Assembly (NCBI GenBank): GCA_914767715.1
Contig: OU612075.1
Location: 3,474,001-3,538,000 of the forward strand
Length of the DNA stretch: 64,000 nucleotides
From: Membranipora membranacea
Taxonomy: Eukaryota > Bryozoa > Gymnolaemata > Cheilostomatida > Membraniporidae
Direction of reading: 5' to 3'
Positions 12,491 to 25,645 of the stretch are shown here, piece by piece; the stretch's first letter is position 1; the number at the start of each line of letters is the position of its first letter. Below the pieces are notes generated by a model, which was not told the DNA's origin, did no database searches, and saw only the letters and a program-made list of their open reading frames with translations. The position numbers and the translations under genes were made by a program.

Positions 12491-12938
12491 TAGGTAATAA
12501 TTGTAGTTTCATAGTCTACAATTCTTCGGCCATCTTCATGAGATACGCATGCATTGTCCAAAATGAGGCTGAATAAGCCGTAGAAAGGATACAGCTCCAA
12601 AAGTAGGTTGAGTTCGCAGAAGAGATACAAAAAATTTAAACTAACTGAATGAATTTTTTGGAATAGAATTGTAGACATTAATGTATGAAGATTAAAAAGG
12701 TGTAGAGGAACTTTTCATTAAACTGTACCACGTTTAATTTTCATTTCTGTTTTTAATGGTACTATTTGAGGATAACTAGAAGACATTTTTGTGTAGACTA
12801 CTCACAAGACATGACAAGCTACAATAATTCGGTATTAAAATAGACAGGCAAGAATATTATTTTTTTCAGATTATGTTTTACTTTACTGAGCTTCTAAACT
12901 CCTATTTCTGCTCTCGACTAACTCTATCGTTGTGAAAT

Positions 12939-12948
12939 GCTCATTAAT
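12939..12948 (+). promoter_or_regulatory. Match to the Brn3-class DNA consensus
   Basis: gctcattaat fits the published Brn3 consensus (A/G)CTCATTAA(T/C) exactly. It lies 3.3 kb upstream of the POU4 start codon, so autoregulation is possible. One such match is about what chance would give in a window this size. Confidence 0.2.
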
Positions 12949-14403
12949 GGAATAACTAATTTTTCTTGTCAATAATTTTGGCTATCTGCGATATCAGGGA
13001 CGTTTTTCGGACGGGCAGTTTTTAGGCATGTGGCCAGAAACTGTTTTCTTCTTAATTTTCAAACTATTTCATTGTTTTGAGCTTTTATTCTGAGTATTAT
13101 GATGCTGATATTGAAAGTAGTGTAGGAAGCTTTTGTGCTAGGTTTTGATATTCACTTATATATATTATTATGTTAGCTTGATGTTGATCTGTATTTATTA
13201 GAGCGCCGCTCGCTCGTTTAGCTCGGCATTGCTAGATTAACCCCTTGTTGTTATTATACGATAAAGTCCTTCTGAAAACTGTTCTTTTGTATTTATGAAA
13301 TTTAAGGCATGAATTAGTTATGATCTACGCTATACATTTTTGTTTCACGAAATCCCTGGTGAAATTCTAACAAATATAATATTCTTTTGACAAAATTTAA
13401 TGTACGTGATTTGGTGTGGCCTTCTTGTCAGACATATAAAGCGGTGCATACTAAGTAAGGCAGGTAAATTCTGTATCTCAAGTTTAACTGTTGTGACTTT
13501 ACCTACATTTATAAGGAAAGCTGACTATGACTTTCAGTCTTTGTGCCTCCCTCAAACAATCATTATCTGAGACCATCTGTTGAGCACATTGATACAATCA
13601 CAGCTCCACCTGTGCTGAAATATCAAAGACCAGATCGCTAAGATCATGCCACGCGACCAAACATCTCTCAAAGTTAAGATTGTGAGATGTTGATATGGAA
13701 GACAATACAACACAAAGACGGTATACATTAAATATAAATGAGCTCTGAAACTGTCGTGTGCCGTCATTATGTAATTATCTCATGATAAAACTCTTGTAGA
13801 AACACCTAGCTTATAGAGAGAAGTGAGATGATTCTATTAATTACACTCCATTACCATTCATACCCTACCTATAATACTGTATCTACCCCAACTATACATA
13901 TCTTAGTGGCAGTTAATGTGATGCATTCATCTCTATCAAAAGTATGAACAGCTTCTCGGAAACGCAGGGAATCGTGTAAATTTGAGAAATGTTATAATTG
14001 TGTTTTGATGCCGGGTTTTTGCAGCAAGCTCATATATGTTATGGTCTGGGATTTGACTTTGCAATGAGGGTTGGCAGCATCTTTTTTCATGAAAAGAAAT
14101 TCTCCTTTTATATATATGTGGTCATCATTATTCGTCGACAATCCTCCAACAACATATATAAGTTTGGCTGGCACTTGATTACAACACATAGCCATACTGT
14201 TTATCCCATAGCAGCACAGTATTGTTCCATATTGAAATGCATGATTCTGCTGAGCACTGAGTTATTTTCTGATTTATTGCACTCCCTGCTATATAGTTTA
14301 GAAAAATACAATTTTGGAAGGAAAAATACCCAGGGTGAACACTACGCCCCCCCCCCCTTCAGCCAACCAGAGCTACTACTAGTATAACCTTCCAGTTGCC
14401 AGC

Positions 14404-14451
14404 TTCAGACCAAAGAGTTAGAGAGAAGAGTCTCTAACTCCTCGTTCAGAC
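14404..14451. mobile_element. Micro-palindromic insertion (34 bp) with 7-bp direct repeats
   Basis: The core 14411-14444 begins CAAAGAGTTAGAGA and ends TCTCTAACTCCTCG. The arms match at 12 of 14 positions around a 6-base centre. It is bracketed exactly by ttcagac (14404-14410 and 14445-14451). Confidence 0.6.
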
Positions 14452-16131
14452 AGAAGCTCAGGGGCAGAGACAAAGCTGGTCTAAGTTTGACTTCTTACTC
14501 TATAATTATATCTCTGATCAGTCAATCGATCGGAGAAGACAACTTTCTGCTGTATACATGAGGTTAGGGGGTGTGCAGCTAATTGGTTATTTATCTCACT
14601 TATTGGGAGATTATCACTGATAATGAGAGACTTCTCCACCAGCTAATCATCGACTGATTGTTAGAGGGAAGTGGATCTGTTACCAGCCAGTCAGTGCAGG
14701 AGACAGAGTATGACCGGAGCACATCTGTGATGGTAAATTCATATACTGATATATGATTTAATTTCATTTTCAAGATTGTAAAAGAGTAGGGTTGAGGGGG
14801 AGGGCTAAAGTTAGAGGGCTCGGAGTTCTCTGAGTTCTCAATCAATTAACGGGCTACATCTTCTAATTCACAGGATGCCTCATACTCAGTTTGCCTGGAC
14901 CAATACATAGAAATTAGCTGATTTGGTATTAATAAAACCTTTCCCTGCTGCTGGGAAGATAAGAAAGTTTGACTTCTTTTGCACAAATATCATGAAGACA
15001 CGAGATATTGGTACAATACAAACTATTTCTGCAGTAACATTGTGCTTTTTAATTATTGTAAAATAAAGCCAAATACTGGAAGCGGACGCGATTTATATTT
15101 TTATTTTCCCCTGTAAATAAGTTTTGCTGGTGTTTATTTCAGGATATCTACTGTCACTGAATCATCACTTTTTAAAACATATTTCACGACACAAAATTTA
15201 ACTTCACAAAGTTTTAACAAAGCTGAGAATGTCTCCAAAAGTAAACACAAGCTCTCGATGCTGACAGAGCTTTTTGTGACATTTTATCCTCAGGGAGAGT
15301 AGCGGCAGCATTTCGATGTCAAATTCTCACAAAACACTAAAATCTGACACACCATTTGGCAGCACTCGGCTGCCTCAGTGTAGATCAGTACACAATGGCT
15401 ACATGTGCTGTCACAGCGGACTTATTGTGTGAGGCCCTCAGCTCATCAAACATTTACAGGTCTGTTAGATGTCATATAGGCAGAGTTAAGGTCCCCTGAG
15501 TATACGGATATGAGTAGGTTGTGTATTACTGTCACGCTATCAATGTTGTGACAAGATCGCATTGTTCTCTAAGTGTGATGATTGTCATATAAGAGTGTAT
15601 TGAAATTGACAAGTTTAAAAATTCAGTGGGGTGGAAGAAATTTGACAGAATAAACAAAGAGGCTGTGTTAGGAGAAATTATTGCAAAATGTTTTTCTGGC
15701 AAGGAATCCAACTTGAAAAATGAAAAATTAAATTCTGTTTTTATTTTGAATCACCTTTACTTTCATTCTAAAAAATGTTTCTCAGGAATAATTTTTAAAT
15801 CTTCTCTGATAATATAGATAGTCTGCGATCTGTTTGAGTTAACCGCTGGCTACTTTTTCTTTTACAGGCTAGACATTTAGAACTTTGGAGACCCCACCAC
15901 ATAATCTCTAATCAGATTTAATTGGTGGATAATAATTATTTCCATTATGTTTCCAATAAAATTTAATTACCAGTATTGGTTTCAGTCCTAGCCGTATTAT
16001 TGTGGATGATACGTTTGTGTAAACTGACCAATCACACCTGACGTGGCCCCTTCTGCTCATCATTCCATTGTTATTGTTTATGACCACAGCCTATGATTAT
16101 GAGTATCATGTCCATATCTATATCTCATACC

Positions 16132-16139
16132 ATATAAAA
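16132..16139 (+). promoter_or_regulatory. TATA-like box upstream of POU4 exon 1a
   Basis: atataaaa lies 108 bases before the first POU4 ATG at 16247, a plausible distance for a core promoter with a short 5' leader. It is a prediction from sequence alone. Confidence 0.3.
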
Positions 16140-16246
16140 TCACACAGGCAACCAAATCTAATTTAGTATTCATCTCAAAGCTCAACAATTCAAGAGGTGG
16201 AAAATTTAACAAAATTCATCTTATTCGCGAAGAAAATTATTTTGAG

Positions 16247-19200
16247 ATGCAGTCGGCGATGAGTTCAAAGTTTCATCCTTACGGAATGTATCCCCAGCAT
16301 AGTCACGGATCTCACGCCGTCCACCAGGTAAATAATACATCAGCAGACTGTAAATTAGCAACATCACAGCTCAAAAACTATTATTTTATTTATGTATTCA
16401 TTATTGTATTGTACGCTGTAGCACCCTCTGTCTCATATTTTAGTAGAATAAAAGAATTATTTATTTACTTATCTTAGTTTACTTTTGTTTGTATGTTGGG
16501 AAAAAAATTAGTGATTCACAACCCCCATGAAAAATTCAAAAATGTTTGGCTGCGTAATCTCAACATGCTCTCAGTAATTGAGAAAAACATAAAAAATTCA
16601 TTTCCCTTCTCCCAATAAAAGTCTTGGTGATCTGGGATTCGCTTTCATTAGATACGGCATATCCAAGAGGAAATAAAACAAAATAATTTTGTTGCTTTAA
16701 TGGAATCGATATTCTGCTATCTTTCCATTCTGTTTGGCCCTTATGGTTTCTCAACAATTGTAAATACGAGTTATTGCATTTAGTTATATTTCAAAGTTAT
16801 TTTGACTTAATTCGATTAAATAAAGGCAACACTTTTGAGACCAGGATCATATCTCTGACATTTCATTCCAATGTTATTCCACTGCATCATTATAAATTAA
16901 CTTTTAATTGCTTAGTTTTAGGAATTGTTCATCCTCTTATAATCTCTGTTAGTGGGCATATTATTCTTTGAATAGGAGTTGCCTTTGCTTTGCGATATCA
17001 ATTTCAACAATCATAGACAACTCCCAAGTATAAGAAATTATCATCATTTATGCTAATGTCACATTCTATGACAAGGGAATATGAGTAGGTTTGGATGTAG
17101 ATTTGGACATTGCCGGATGTCGTGACTCAGAGTTGTTAGGTTAATTTTCTGAATACTGCAGCATTCATCTGTCAGAGAACCTGAATCAAAGTTCAAACAC
17201 CGATCATTGAACTTATACGTTCATATCACTTCAGCCTGCGTTATGTTTTTTAAAAGACTCATCTCATATATTCAACATGATGTAGTGATATCTCACAGCG
17301 GAGATCATTATAAATTAACCATGATACAAGCTTTTCTGTTTCCTCTGCTGTAAAACGGTGTGGCATTTTTTAAAAACCCTCTGATTTTTACAAAAAAGCT
17401 TTTAAATTTGTCCCTTTGTATTTAGTATGCTGGGATATTTTGACAGTTGGTACTTGACAGCCATGTTTATATTGACATTGTATGGAGGGTGCCCTAGTTA
17501 TGTCAACCATATGTAATTAGAGGATAATGAATGGAGTTCACTTATTGGATTCTTACAGTGGCTTTACATTGTGCAGCTATTCTTGTAATGTTAACATTTC
17601 AAGTATCGGTCCGTCTTGATTCATAAGACAATAGAGATATCGACCAAGCACAGGTGATGCATTGCTAGTTTTTCCCAGCATTATAAATCAATGACCAAAA
17701 GCCTTCAGCTAATATCGCATCGCATTCATCACACTGCCTTCTGGCTTTTAACATCAGTTTGGACATTTGTGTCATTAAAAAAGTTTGTTTAAAAATGATG
17801 GCCGGACACAATTCTCGGATCTCTCACGGTTTTGGCGCCCCTTACACCCCTGCGGGGGGTTACAGGGCCGACCCGCGCCACTCGGGGCAGGTGGGTTTCT
17901 TAGGCAGCACCGTCATCAATTATTCTCTAGAATTAGGATAAATGTCATTAAATATACATGCGCTTATTGTTGATGGATAATAATGGTGCTGGTAGATCTG
18001 CATGACTTTCTTTGACTGGAGTAATAATTAACGCTGTAAATTATGTATGTAAGTTATTTATCATGATGTGTGATTTTCTGTGATTGTAAATTTTTGATGA
18101 TCTGAGTATTTGGTACTAAAAGAAAAACAATAATTGTCTGTTTTGAGATAAACAAAGGGTTTTTCTTCATAAACTCTATATTGATAAGAAATATTATTGC
18201 TTTAATTTATATAGGACCCCGTAAAAAAAGAGCAGAAAAATTTTAAAATGCAGTAACAAAGCTGAAATAAATTATATCAGGTCTTATTCGTTTATCACCT
18301 TTAATAATTTTTAGAAGTAAAAATATAAACATATATTAAATTCTATAATAACAGCTTTATATATAATAACTATTAATGTTATATTATTATTATATATCTC
18401 AAGTTGTATAATGTTTAACAAGTTATATAATGTTTCCTTTATTCTTTTTGATTACAGGGTAACATGTTTGGTACGATGGAGGAGTCTATGCTAGCGAGAG
18501 TTGAGGCATCTCTCGCTGCCGTCGCTGATATTAAGAGTCATCAGATGCAGCAGGCCCATCATCAGCCTCAGTTCAAGCCTGATCTCTACCCACATGATAT
18601 GTCTTATATGAACAACGCTGCCGCGGCAGCAAAACCTCACTTCTCATTCAATAGTAAGTTAAACACTGTATACTTACACTTAAACTTAATTATGATGAAA
18701 AGAAAAACCTTACAGGAAAATCAACAACAAATGTTATAAAATAATGTATGGAGATTGCGCATGATCAATTTTTAGTATTCTTTGTTTTGCACCAAAGAAA
18801 ATAAATTTTTCAGAAGAAATTCAATTTGCAAATACATATTTTTAAAGTGCTATAAATTAAAGAGTACTGAAAATTGTAATTATATTATGATATTAATCAT
18901 ATCTTTGTATTGTGTATTACAGCTGGTGATGGAATGATGGACCACATGTCAAATAATCCCCCCTCGTCAGCCGGTCTTATGTCAGCCGGCAGCGCAGGTA
19001 ATCACTTCACATCATCGCTGACTCAGCTAACCAATATGAGCTCACATCACAACCCCGCTGCCGTAGGAGGGATGATGGATCAGCAGCACAGTAATAATTA
19101 CCCTGTATCAGCGGCAGCAATGTACTCTCACAGTACGGCAGCGAGTATGCTGCCTCAGATGTCTATGTCACATCCCGTCATGCACAGTCTACAAGAGGTA

Positions 19201-19920
19201 TGTGTGTATATCTTATATCGTACAGTTAGCTCTATTCTCATAGTTTTAAATTATACCCACCTGTCCAATGCTGTTAGGATTGGATAAATATTCAGATCAA
19301 AAGAGCATCTTGTCTTTGCCAATGACATGAATGAACGATTTCTTTTTCCCAGCGTAAAGTTTAAATATATAGGATGTGGATTCCCATCGTAGAACCATTA
19401 ATAACTGGTTTTTTTCTTTCTATGTTAGGTGGATTGTGATCCGAGAGAACTGGAAGGGTTTGCTGAGCGTTTCAAACAGAGAAGAATAAAACTGGGAGTC
19501 ACCCAGGCCGATGTCGGGAAAGCTCTGGGAAATCTAAAGTTACCGGGAGTCGGCTCCCTCAGTCAGAGTACTATCTGCAGATTCGAGTCACTAACATTGT
19601 CACATAACAACATGATAGCATTGAAACCTGTCCTATCAGCCTGGCTCGACGACGCTGAGAGGATAGCACGAGAAAAACACTCCAGTATGATGTTAGACGG
19701 CATTTCTCTTGATAAAAAGAGAAAACGTACGAGCATTGCTGCTCCAGAAAAGAGAAGTCTGGAGGCGTACTTTGCTATTCAGCCGAGGCCCTCGGGTGAG
19801 AAGATTGCTCAGATAGCCGACAAACTGGATCTGAAGAAAAATGTCGTACGGGTTTGGTTTTGTAATCAGAGGCAAAAACAAAAGAGAATGAAGTTTGCCG
19901 CCACAGGTCAAGGCCATTAA
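16247..19920 (+). CDS. POU4: POU class 4 (Brn3-type) homeodomain transcription factor
   Basis: Exons 16247-16327, 18458-18653, 18923-19197 and 19429-19920 join in phase (347 aa). The N-terminal segment MFGTMEESMLARVEASLAAV corresponds to the POU-IV box, which marks this class. A His/Ser/Met/Ala-rich middle follows. The last exon carries the whole DNA-binding region: the POU-specific domain at about residues 189-263 (starting DPRELEGFAERFKQRRIKLG), then the homeodomain at about 281-340 with recognition helix RVWFCNQRQKQKRMK and the POU-type Cys at position 50. It is a nuclear DNA-binding activator; in other animals class 4 factors specify sensory neurons. A second candidate first exon is at 17795-17890. 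A POU-domain exon without introns is usual in this class. Identity is very secure. Confidence 0.96.
17795..17890 (+). CDS. POU4: Candidate alternative first exon of POU4
   Basis: Two adjacent ATGs (17795, 17798) open a 32-codon frame (MMAGHNSRISHGFGAPY...) ending ggcag at a gtgggt donor, phase 0, which fits exon 18458. It is more GC-rich than its surroundings. It cannot be internal in this phase from the acceptor at 17757, because a stop would follow, so I read it as an alternative start inside intron 1. The product would be 352 aa with the same POU-IV box and DNA-binding domain. Confidence 0.55.
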
Positions 19921-20411
19921 TCTATTCTATATTTTCATCAAATTTATATACATGTCTATAAAAGTTATATATTTTCTTATATTTCAATTCAGTTTTAATT
20001 TATTGTTCTCTTTTTTCAATGGGTCCATTTCAAACACCAAAACTTTTATTTGTCGAATCTCAAGACTTGAGTTTTATTTCACCGGTACTGGTTGTGATGC
20101 ACACATCATCATTTGCAGCAATTACCTCATGCAGCCCTTATAATTTCATTTTCTCACAATTTTACCCAAAATTTATGAGTGCACGGTTTTCTAAACAGTT
20201 TTCCCAGATCTCATTCCATCCATTTACCTCATTTGGTAATTGTACATAGACAACGTATATTTATTTGGCAATCATTATGTTTATTTTTCAAGAGAGCGCT
20301 TCTTTTTGGTTGCTGTTCTTGCAATCATTTCTCAAATTCTAGTCAGAATTCTTCATTCTTACTGCAATATTTAAAGTTTATAACATGCAATGATTATGTG
20401 AGAATATAAGA

Positions 20412-20417
20412 AATAAA
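20412..20417 (+). terminator. POU4: Likely poly(A) signal of POU4
   Basis: AATAAA lies 492 bases after the POU4 stop codon. This gives an AT-rich 3' untranslated region of ordinary length. Confidence 0.5.
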
Positions 20418-20559
20418 TCGTCCATCAAAATTAAAGCTATTCGTTATTGTTACAATGGTTATCAACAACATTGAAATATTATTTTCTAAGCCAACTCCAC
20501 ACCACGTTTTAACATCAAAATCGACTTCATACATTTTGATTAAAAAATCCGATGTCATT

Positions 20560-20790
20560 TCACTCGCCCATCCCGAGGCATGGGCGGTGAAATATTAATG
20601 CCTTAATGACGAGGCCGCAATATCTGCCCCAATTTGCTCTCAGTTTGCAAGCAGGTCGGAGCACACCTAGGGGCCTACCAATCCCCAGTAGAAGGTGGAC
20701 TGCAGTGGGATTCGAACCCACGAACTTCAACACTTGCGTGTTGAAGTCCGGCACTCTAACCAACTGAGCCACCTCCTACTCCTACTCCTA
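20560..20790 (-). mobile_element. tRNA-derived SINE-like element
   Basis: Read on the minus strand, it has a perfect Pol III A box TGGCTCAGTTGG (20771-20760) and B box GGTTCGAATCC (20718-20708), preceded by a (GTAGGA)n run. In place of an anticodon arm it has a 10-bp stem closed by GCAA. The 7 bases upstream of the A box do not pair with those after the T arm, so it is not a working tRNA gene. The body extends left to about 20560. Confidence 0.65.
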
Positions 20791-23700
20791 CTTTGGTTGA
20801 CAATCTATGCTGGATTTGAAAGATGAAATGATCAATTATTTTTCCGCCATTGGTCAGCGACATTGCGTGAACATTGTGTCCCTCACAAAAAGTAAATGTT
20901 ATACAAGTTTGTATCAGCTTTGAAATACAACACTCATGTTATTTTTCACACAAAACATCCCTTTCATTGTCACATTCAAAACATTAATAAATGTTTAGTG
21001 TTTAGTTATTGTTCTCAATTATCTAAGTATAACTGGTTCATCGCATCATCTAGGCTAATTGCTCTGCGGTATTCGAGCTTTTATCAATACAAGAAAACAC
21101 TTTAAGCATGAACGAATTATTACCGCCTTGTCATGAATTTCGGATGCTACAACTTCACGGCTGATAAAGAAGGATAACTCCATAAACTAGCACTTAAATG
21201 AAAATAGTCTACATATAATATATAATAAAAATAATAGGTTCTAATTTGACTAAATTTGTTCCAAATAATAATTTGCAGTCTGATCATTTTTTGCTTCTGA
21301 TGCTGGGAATTATTTGTGAGGCGTGTATTTCTTGACAATATTTGCTTAGTGCATTTGTTTGCTTTATTATTTGTACGTGAAAAGGCTCTTGTAGAATTTC
21401 ATCGGACTAAGACTACTTTAGACCATCATATGAGAAATTAATCGATAAGCTATTTGAGGTGGCACGCGACAAAGCACACATCCGATGTCAAATAGACACC
21501 GTGTAAACTCCTGCCTGTTCACCTAACCATTATCATTCCGGCCTCTCGGCTACCAGAATTCCTGAACACGATCTCATTTCCTCCACACTTACATTTCCTC
21601 ATTCCTGGACGGTCATCGTAAGAATGAAAAAAAAGAATAACAATGAGAATATATAATTGATAGACTCACATTGTCATGTATGATAAATCATATATATTAT
21701 TCATGCCAAATTCGCAAGTCTTTTATTATAATGGTCATGCATATTTTATAAGAATTGCTTGTCTTCACTATAAAAGAAAGATGGCATGTTTTCGACATAG
21801 TCATTTTGTTTTCTAGCGTTCACATCAGAGGGGTACACATTTGTTATCTTAGATGAGGAGGCGACGCCCTCCTCACAGCCACCATCGATGAGAAGTAAAC
21901 TGCATCTCCTCTTTATGCAACAATCTGCAGCAGAACTTCATGGGGCTGGAGGTAGGTTTTTATTATTTCTGAACAGATTGATTTTTAGAATGGAAGTAAC
22001 TGCATGTTGCTTTGCTTGCTTCTCTATCTCTGATAAATCTCCATTTATTGTTAGATCGACTTGCTTGTATGTAGTATGACAGCGAAACTTGCTAGTTGTG
22101 ATCGATGCTATAGACATCACAAATAAAACACAAATTGATGCAAAAATTGAAAACTTTGCTGGTAGCTTTGTTCTCCAAATTATATACTATCACACAATCT
22201 TTCCTTGTATTTTTAGGCCCTGACGGTTAGCTGCCATTATGAGCGGACAGACAGACAGACATGCAGACTGACGTGACAGCAGCCAGCGGCAGCAGTATTG
22301 GAATTCTCTCTAATTCTCCTCTGCAGCAGTAGGCAGCAGCTGAGCTTATACGACAAGTATAAGTATACATAAGATGTCTTCTTCTCACCTAGCCTTAGAT
22401 CCTCGCAGGGAGGAGATGGGTAGGCAAGCTTTTGGAGAGGATGTGTACAATTTGTGGCTGTACAAAACACCATAATATTACTTTTTGGATGAGGAATGAC
22501 TGCATAGAGGATAACTAGGTTGACTGGATGCTGCTATACCATCAACCACCCATCAAAGTCTGAATTCTCTGCTGCATACACCCCATTCATCTGTTAGCAT
22601 CGCAGCTCTGAGGCTATTTATTGTTTGTCTAGCATTCTAGAAGATATTGATTGGAGAGATATAAGATTATTTACCGATAATATTGCACAGGTATGGATTA
22701 CCACGTATCAACAATGTGACATGACGAAATGGCAGCACATCTAATTACTTCGGCAGCATAATCTTAGTCAAAGTCAGCGTTAAAACAAACGATGTGACAT
22801 CTTTTCTCCTTCACTGACATCTGATGCTATGCTGCCGATTTAGACATATAATCCTCTTGTTTGTGATGCGCAGCTACTCAATAATACAAAGAGAGAGTGA
22901 CAGCTCAGTTTTATCGTTTGGTGACATCTTATCCAAGCTAGAATTCTTTGTCATTGAGACTTTTACAACAGTGTTCTCAAGTGCACAATTAATAAGAAAA
23001 CTTAAAGACAAAAGTGGGGACTCTATATATATGGTCGTCAAAAGGTATTTTAACTTTTTCGCTAGTACCTTCTCAGATACAAGCCTGTATCATCAAACAC
23101 AATTTATAGCGATCCGAACCTTTGTGGCTTTACAAGATTTATTTGGGTCATCCTTTATGCAATTAATGAGCAAGCAAAAAATTGTGTTACTTGCTTACTT
23201 ACTTGTTTTTTCAATACAAGTTATATCATTACATACAAACAAGCCCAGATTGCATAATGCTAAAATGGCACAACTTACCTACCCACCATTCCGCTGATAA
23301 ATATCTCCTCTTGGGAACTGGTTTTGAATGAAGAAGGCCAAGTCATTTATGAATTAGATTCACATTTTTTTCACACAATGCCCTCAACACTATTAGGGAG
23401 ATTGCGTGCGATGTGAATATCATTTGGTTCTCTACCCATACACAATGTATGTATATTTTCAACGTGTTTCTATTGAGATAGATTTTTACCTCACCTCCAC
23501 CCCTGCCTCTACCTGCCTGCCTGCAAACTACCTGTCTCACAAGTTGTAAGTCTGTAATTTGCGCATAAATTAGGAGTTGTTTCCTCATAAGACATGGGCA
23601 AACAACTCATTTTATTGTCTTTTATTTGATCAATTGTTACCCTCCTTGTTGTTACAAAGTAAAAACTGCCAACTCATATTTACAGATGGAAAACTAACCC

Positions 23701-25554
23701 AATCTAGAACAGAGGGCTTTGCATCACCCATTGTAAACATCAAACTAATGATAAAACATTGCTATACCCCCATCTCTCTATTATAAAGGTAACAAAGATG
23801 GATCTCAATCAAATTATTCTTCTAATAATACGTCCAGGGAGAATATACGATACGTCCTCCGATCTACCAACAATGATAGGTCATCGGTGGTACCAAAGGC
23901 TGGTGACACCTAAATGCCAAGATTCGTCCTTAACACTTTATAAATATATGTTATGCAACATCGATAAAATTAATCTGAAATAATATGTGAGAAAAAGATT
24001 TCTTGCAACAAGATCGAAGTCGCTGATATACAACTGCCTGAGGCCAGAGACAGACTTCTGATTAATAGTCTGAAAACAGATATCTGCCTCATGTCAGTGT
24101 TTCAGTAGCAGATAATTGTGATATTATAAAGTGCTTGAGGAAAATTAACTCCAAGACTCTTCTGATTTATTCTAATGATAATATTACTAATCAACACCTT
24201 GGTTTCCAAGCCCAGTAACCATGGCGATAAAATATGAGATATTGTTAAAGTAACCAAAGCATCGCTAAGCTACATTAGGCGGGTATAAGTGTACCTACCC
24301 GACTTGTGACTGATTGTTACTTAGGGGACACTGTGGGTTGTATCTGAGGTGACACATACACTAGTAGGTAGATTAGTGGACGGCTTATTAATCACACTGT
24401 TATTCTTCTGTCTGTCATACACTGATTGAAGGTTTGTCACATTTTGGGAAAGCCTGAAATGGTGCAAGCTTAGCTCCTCAGTGAACAAGGTGGATCTTAG
24501 TGAAGGACTCGGATAAGGATTATAAAATCTGGATCTAAACTCATAGTGAAACCTAAGGTAAGAAGGAAGAAAAATTGGTAAAGAATATACAGCGTCTTTA
24601 AAATGTCAGATTCATCAAAGTTGAAGCACCTAGATTTGTAGTCAAGTGAAACAGAGGCGCACAAACTTGTTCGCTGATCTTAGAAGTTCAGCACTTCTGT
24701 CAGTATCATCATCAAAACTTTAGGGCATCAGGAGCCTCAACTGCGACTGTGGGTCTCATCGACAAAGGGTAACAACAACCATATCATGTCACTCATAAGC
24801 AGTCGCTGGCCTGTTATAATGTGCAGTATTCAAATTTGAGTGCTCTGGCAATCAGTATGTTCATGTGGGGTTTGGGACCTCCGAAATGAGGGCGCTTACA
24901 ATCATTACGTCTGAAGAACTCAGACTTCATCTATGTACTTGTTACACTTCACAATAGCTTACAGTCGGCAGTAAAGCTACAATAGTTATCACACTTTTCA
25001 CTGACTGAGCCGGATTAGCAGACATGCAGTTAACTGGTTGTTCACACAGTTATCTTTTTTTGGCACTGAACCTACAGTATAGGCACTGACCTCTGGTCAA
25101 TTATTGAATGAGACTGATTCATAATTATTTGACTTGATAGTCTTCAATGACCAGGATATATCCTATCTAGTGTTAATATGATTAGGATTAATCATATCTC
25201 CACTTCCTCTGCTTCTATGGTGGTCAGTTATTACTGAGATGTTCTGGCGCTTTGAAAAAACAATCAATCACTCAAAATCCCCACATAGGAAGTATTACAG
25301 AGGTATTAAATCTTCACATCTCTGTTCCTATCATATCATAATAAGCGCCCTAATTAAAATAAATGACAGGCTTGACGATTGCCCTTGGCTAAAAAAACCC
25401 GTTGGACATTGAGATAATGTTAGCCGCTTTGATATTGTGACCATTGGGTCACCATGTGTTGGATGGTAAGAAAACCTTTTTGTGATTGTAAGCCCTAAGA
25501 TTGTGGTGATTTAGGAGATGTTTACAACTTCACACAAAGCAAACTTGAGCAAGC

Positions 25555-25645
25555 AAAGCCCAGGTAGATCGGACCAATCCAATATGTTTTCATTGACCTG
25601 ATCACATTGGAAATTTCTGAAAAATTGCATTGTGGGATACTGATT
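25555..25645 (-). repeat. Dispersed repeat, copy 2
   Basis: The reverse complement (gtatcccacaatgcaatttt, then tcaggtcaatg) aligns with 48043-48125 and, more weakly, with 6401-6460. It is non-coding. Limits are approximate. Confidence 0.4.

Larger units (their letters stand above)
12491..16131. other. Intergenic region between PINCH and POU4
   Basis: No exon was recognised on either strand. The stretch is AT-rich with short C runs (for example near 14345). It holds one micro-palindromic insertion (14404-14451) and one match to the Brn3-class consensus at 12939-12948. It probably contains regulatory DNA of POU4, but nothing in the sequence proves that. Confidence 0.5.

Noticed and set aside
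21888-21951. Possible small exon with ATG and a gtaggt donor
   Set aside because: No similarity, no partner exon in phase, and it lies beside a GC-rich palindrome.
24400-24556. Untranslated first exon of the Rho GEF ending at a strong donor (aaggtaaga)
   Set aside because: A single donor-like sequence without promoter or supporting acceptor evidence is not enough.
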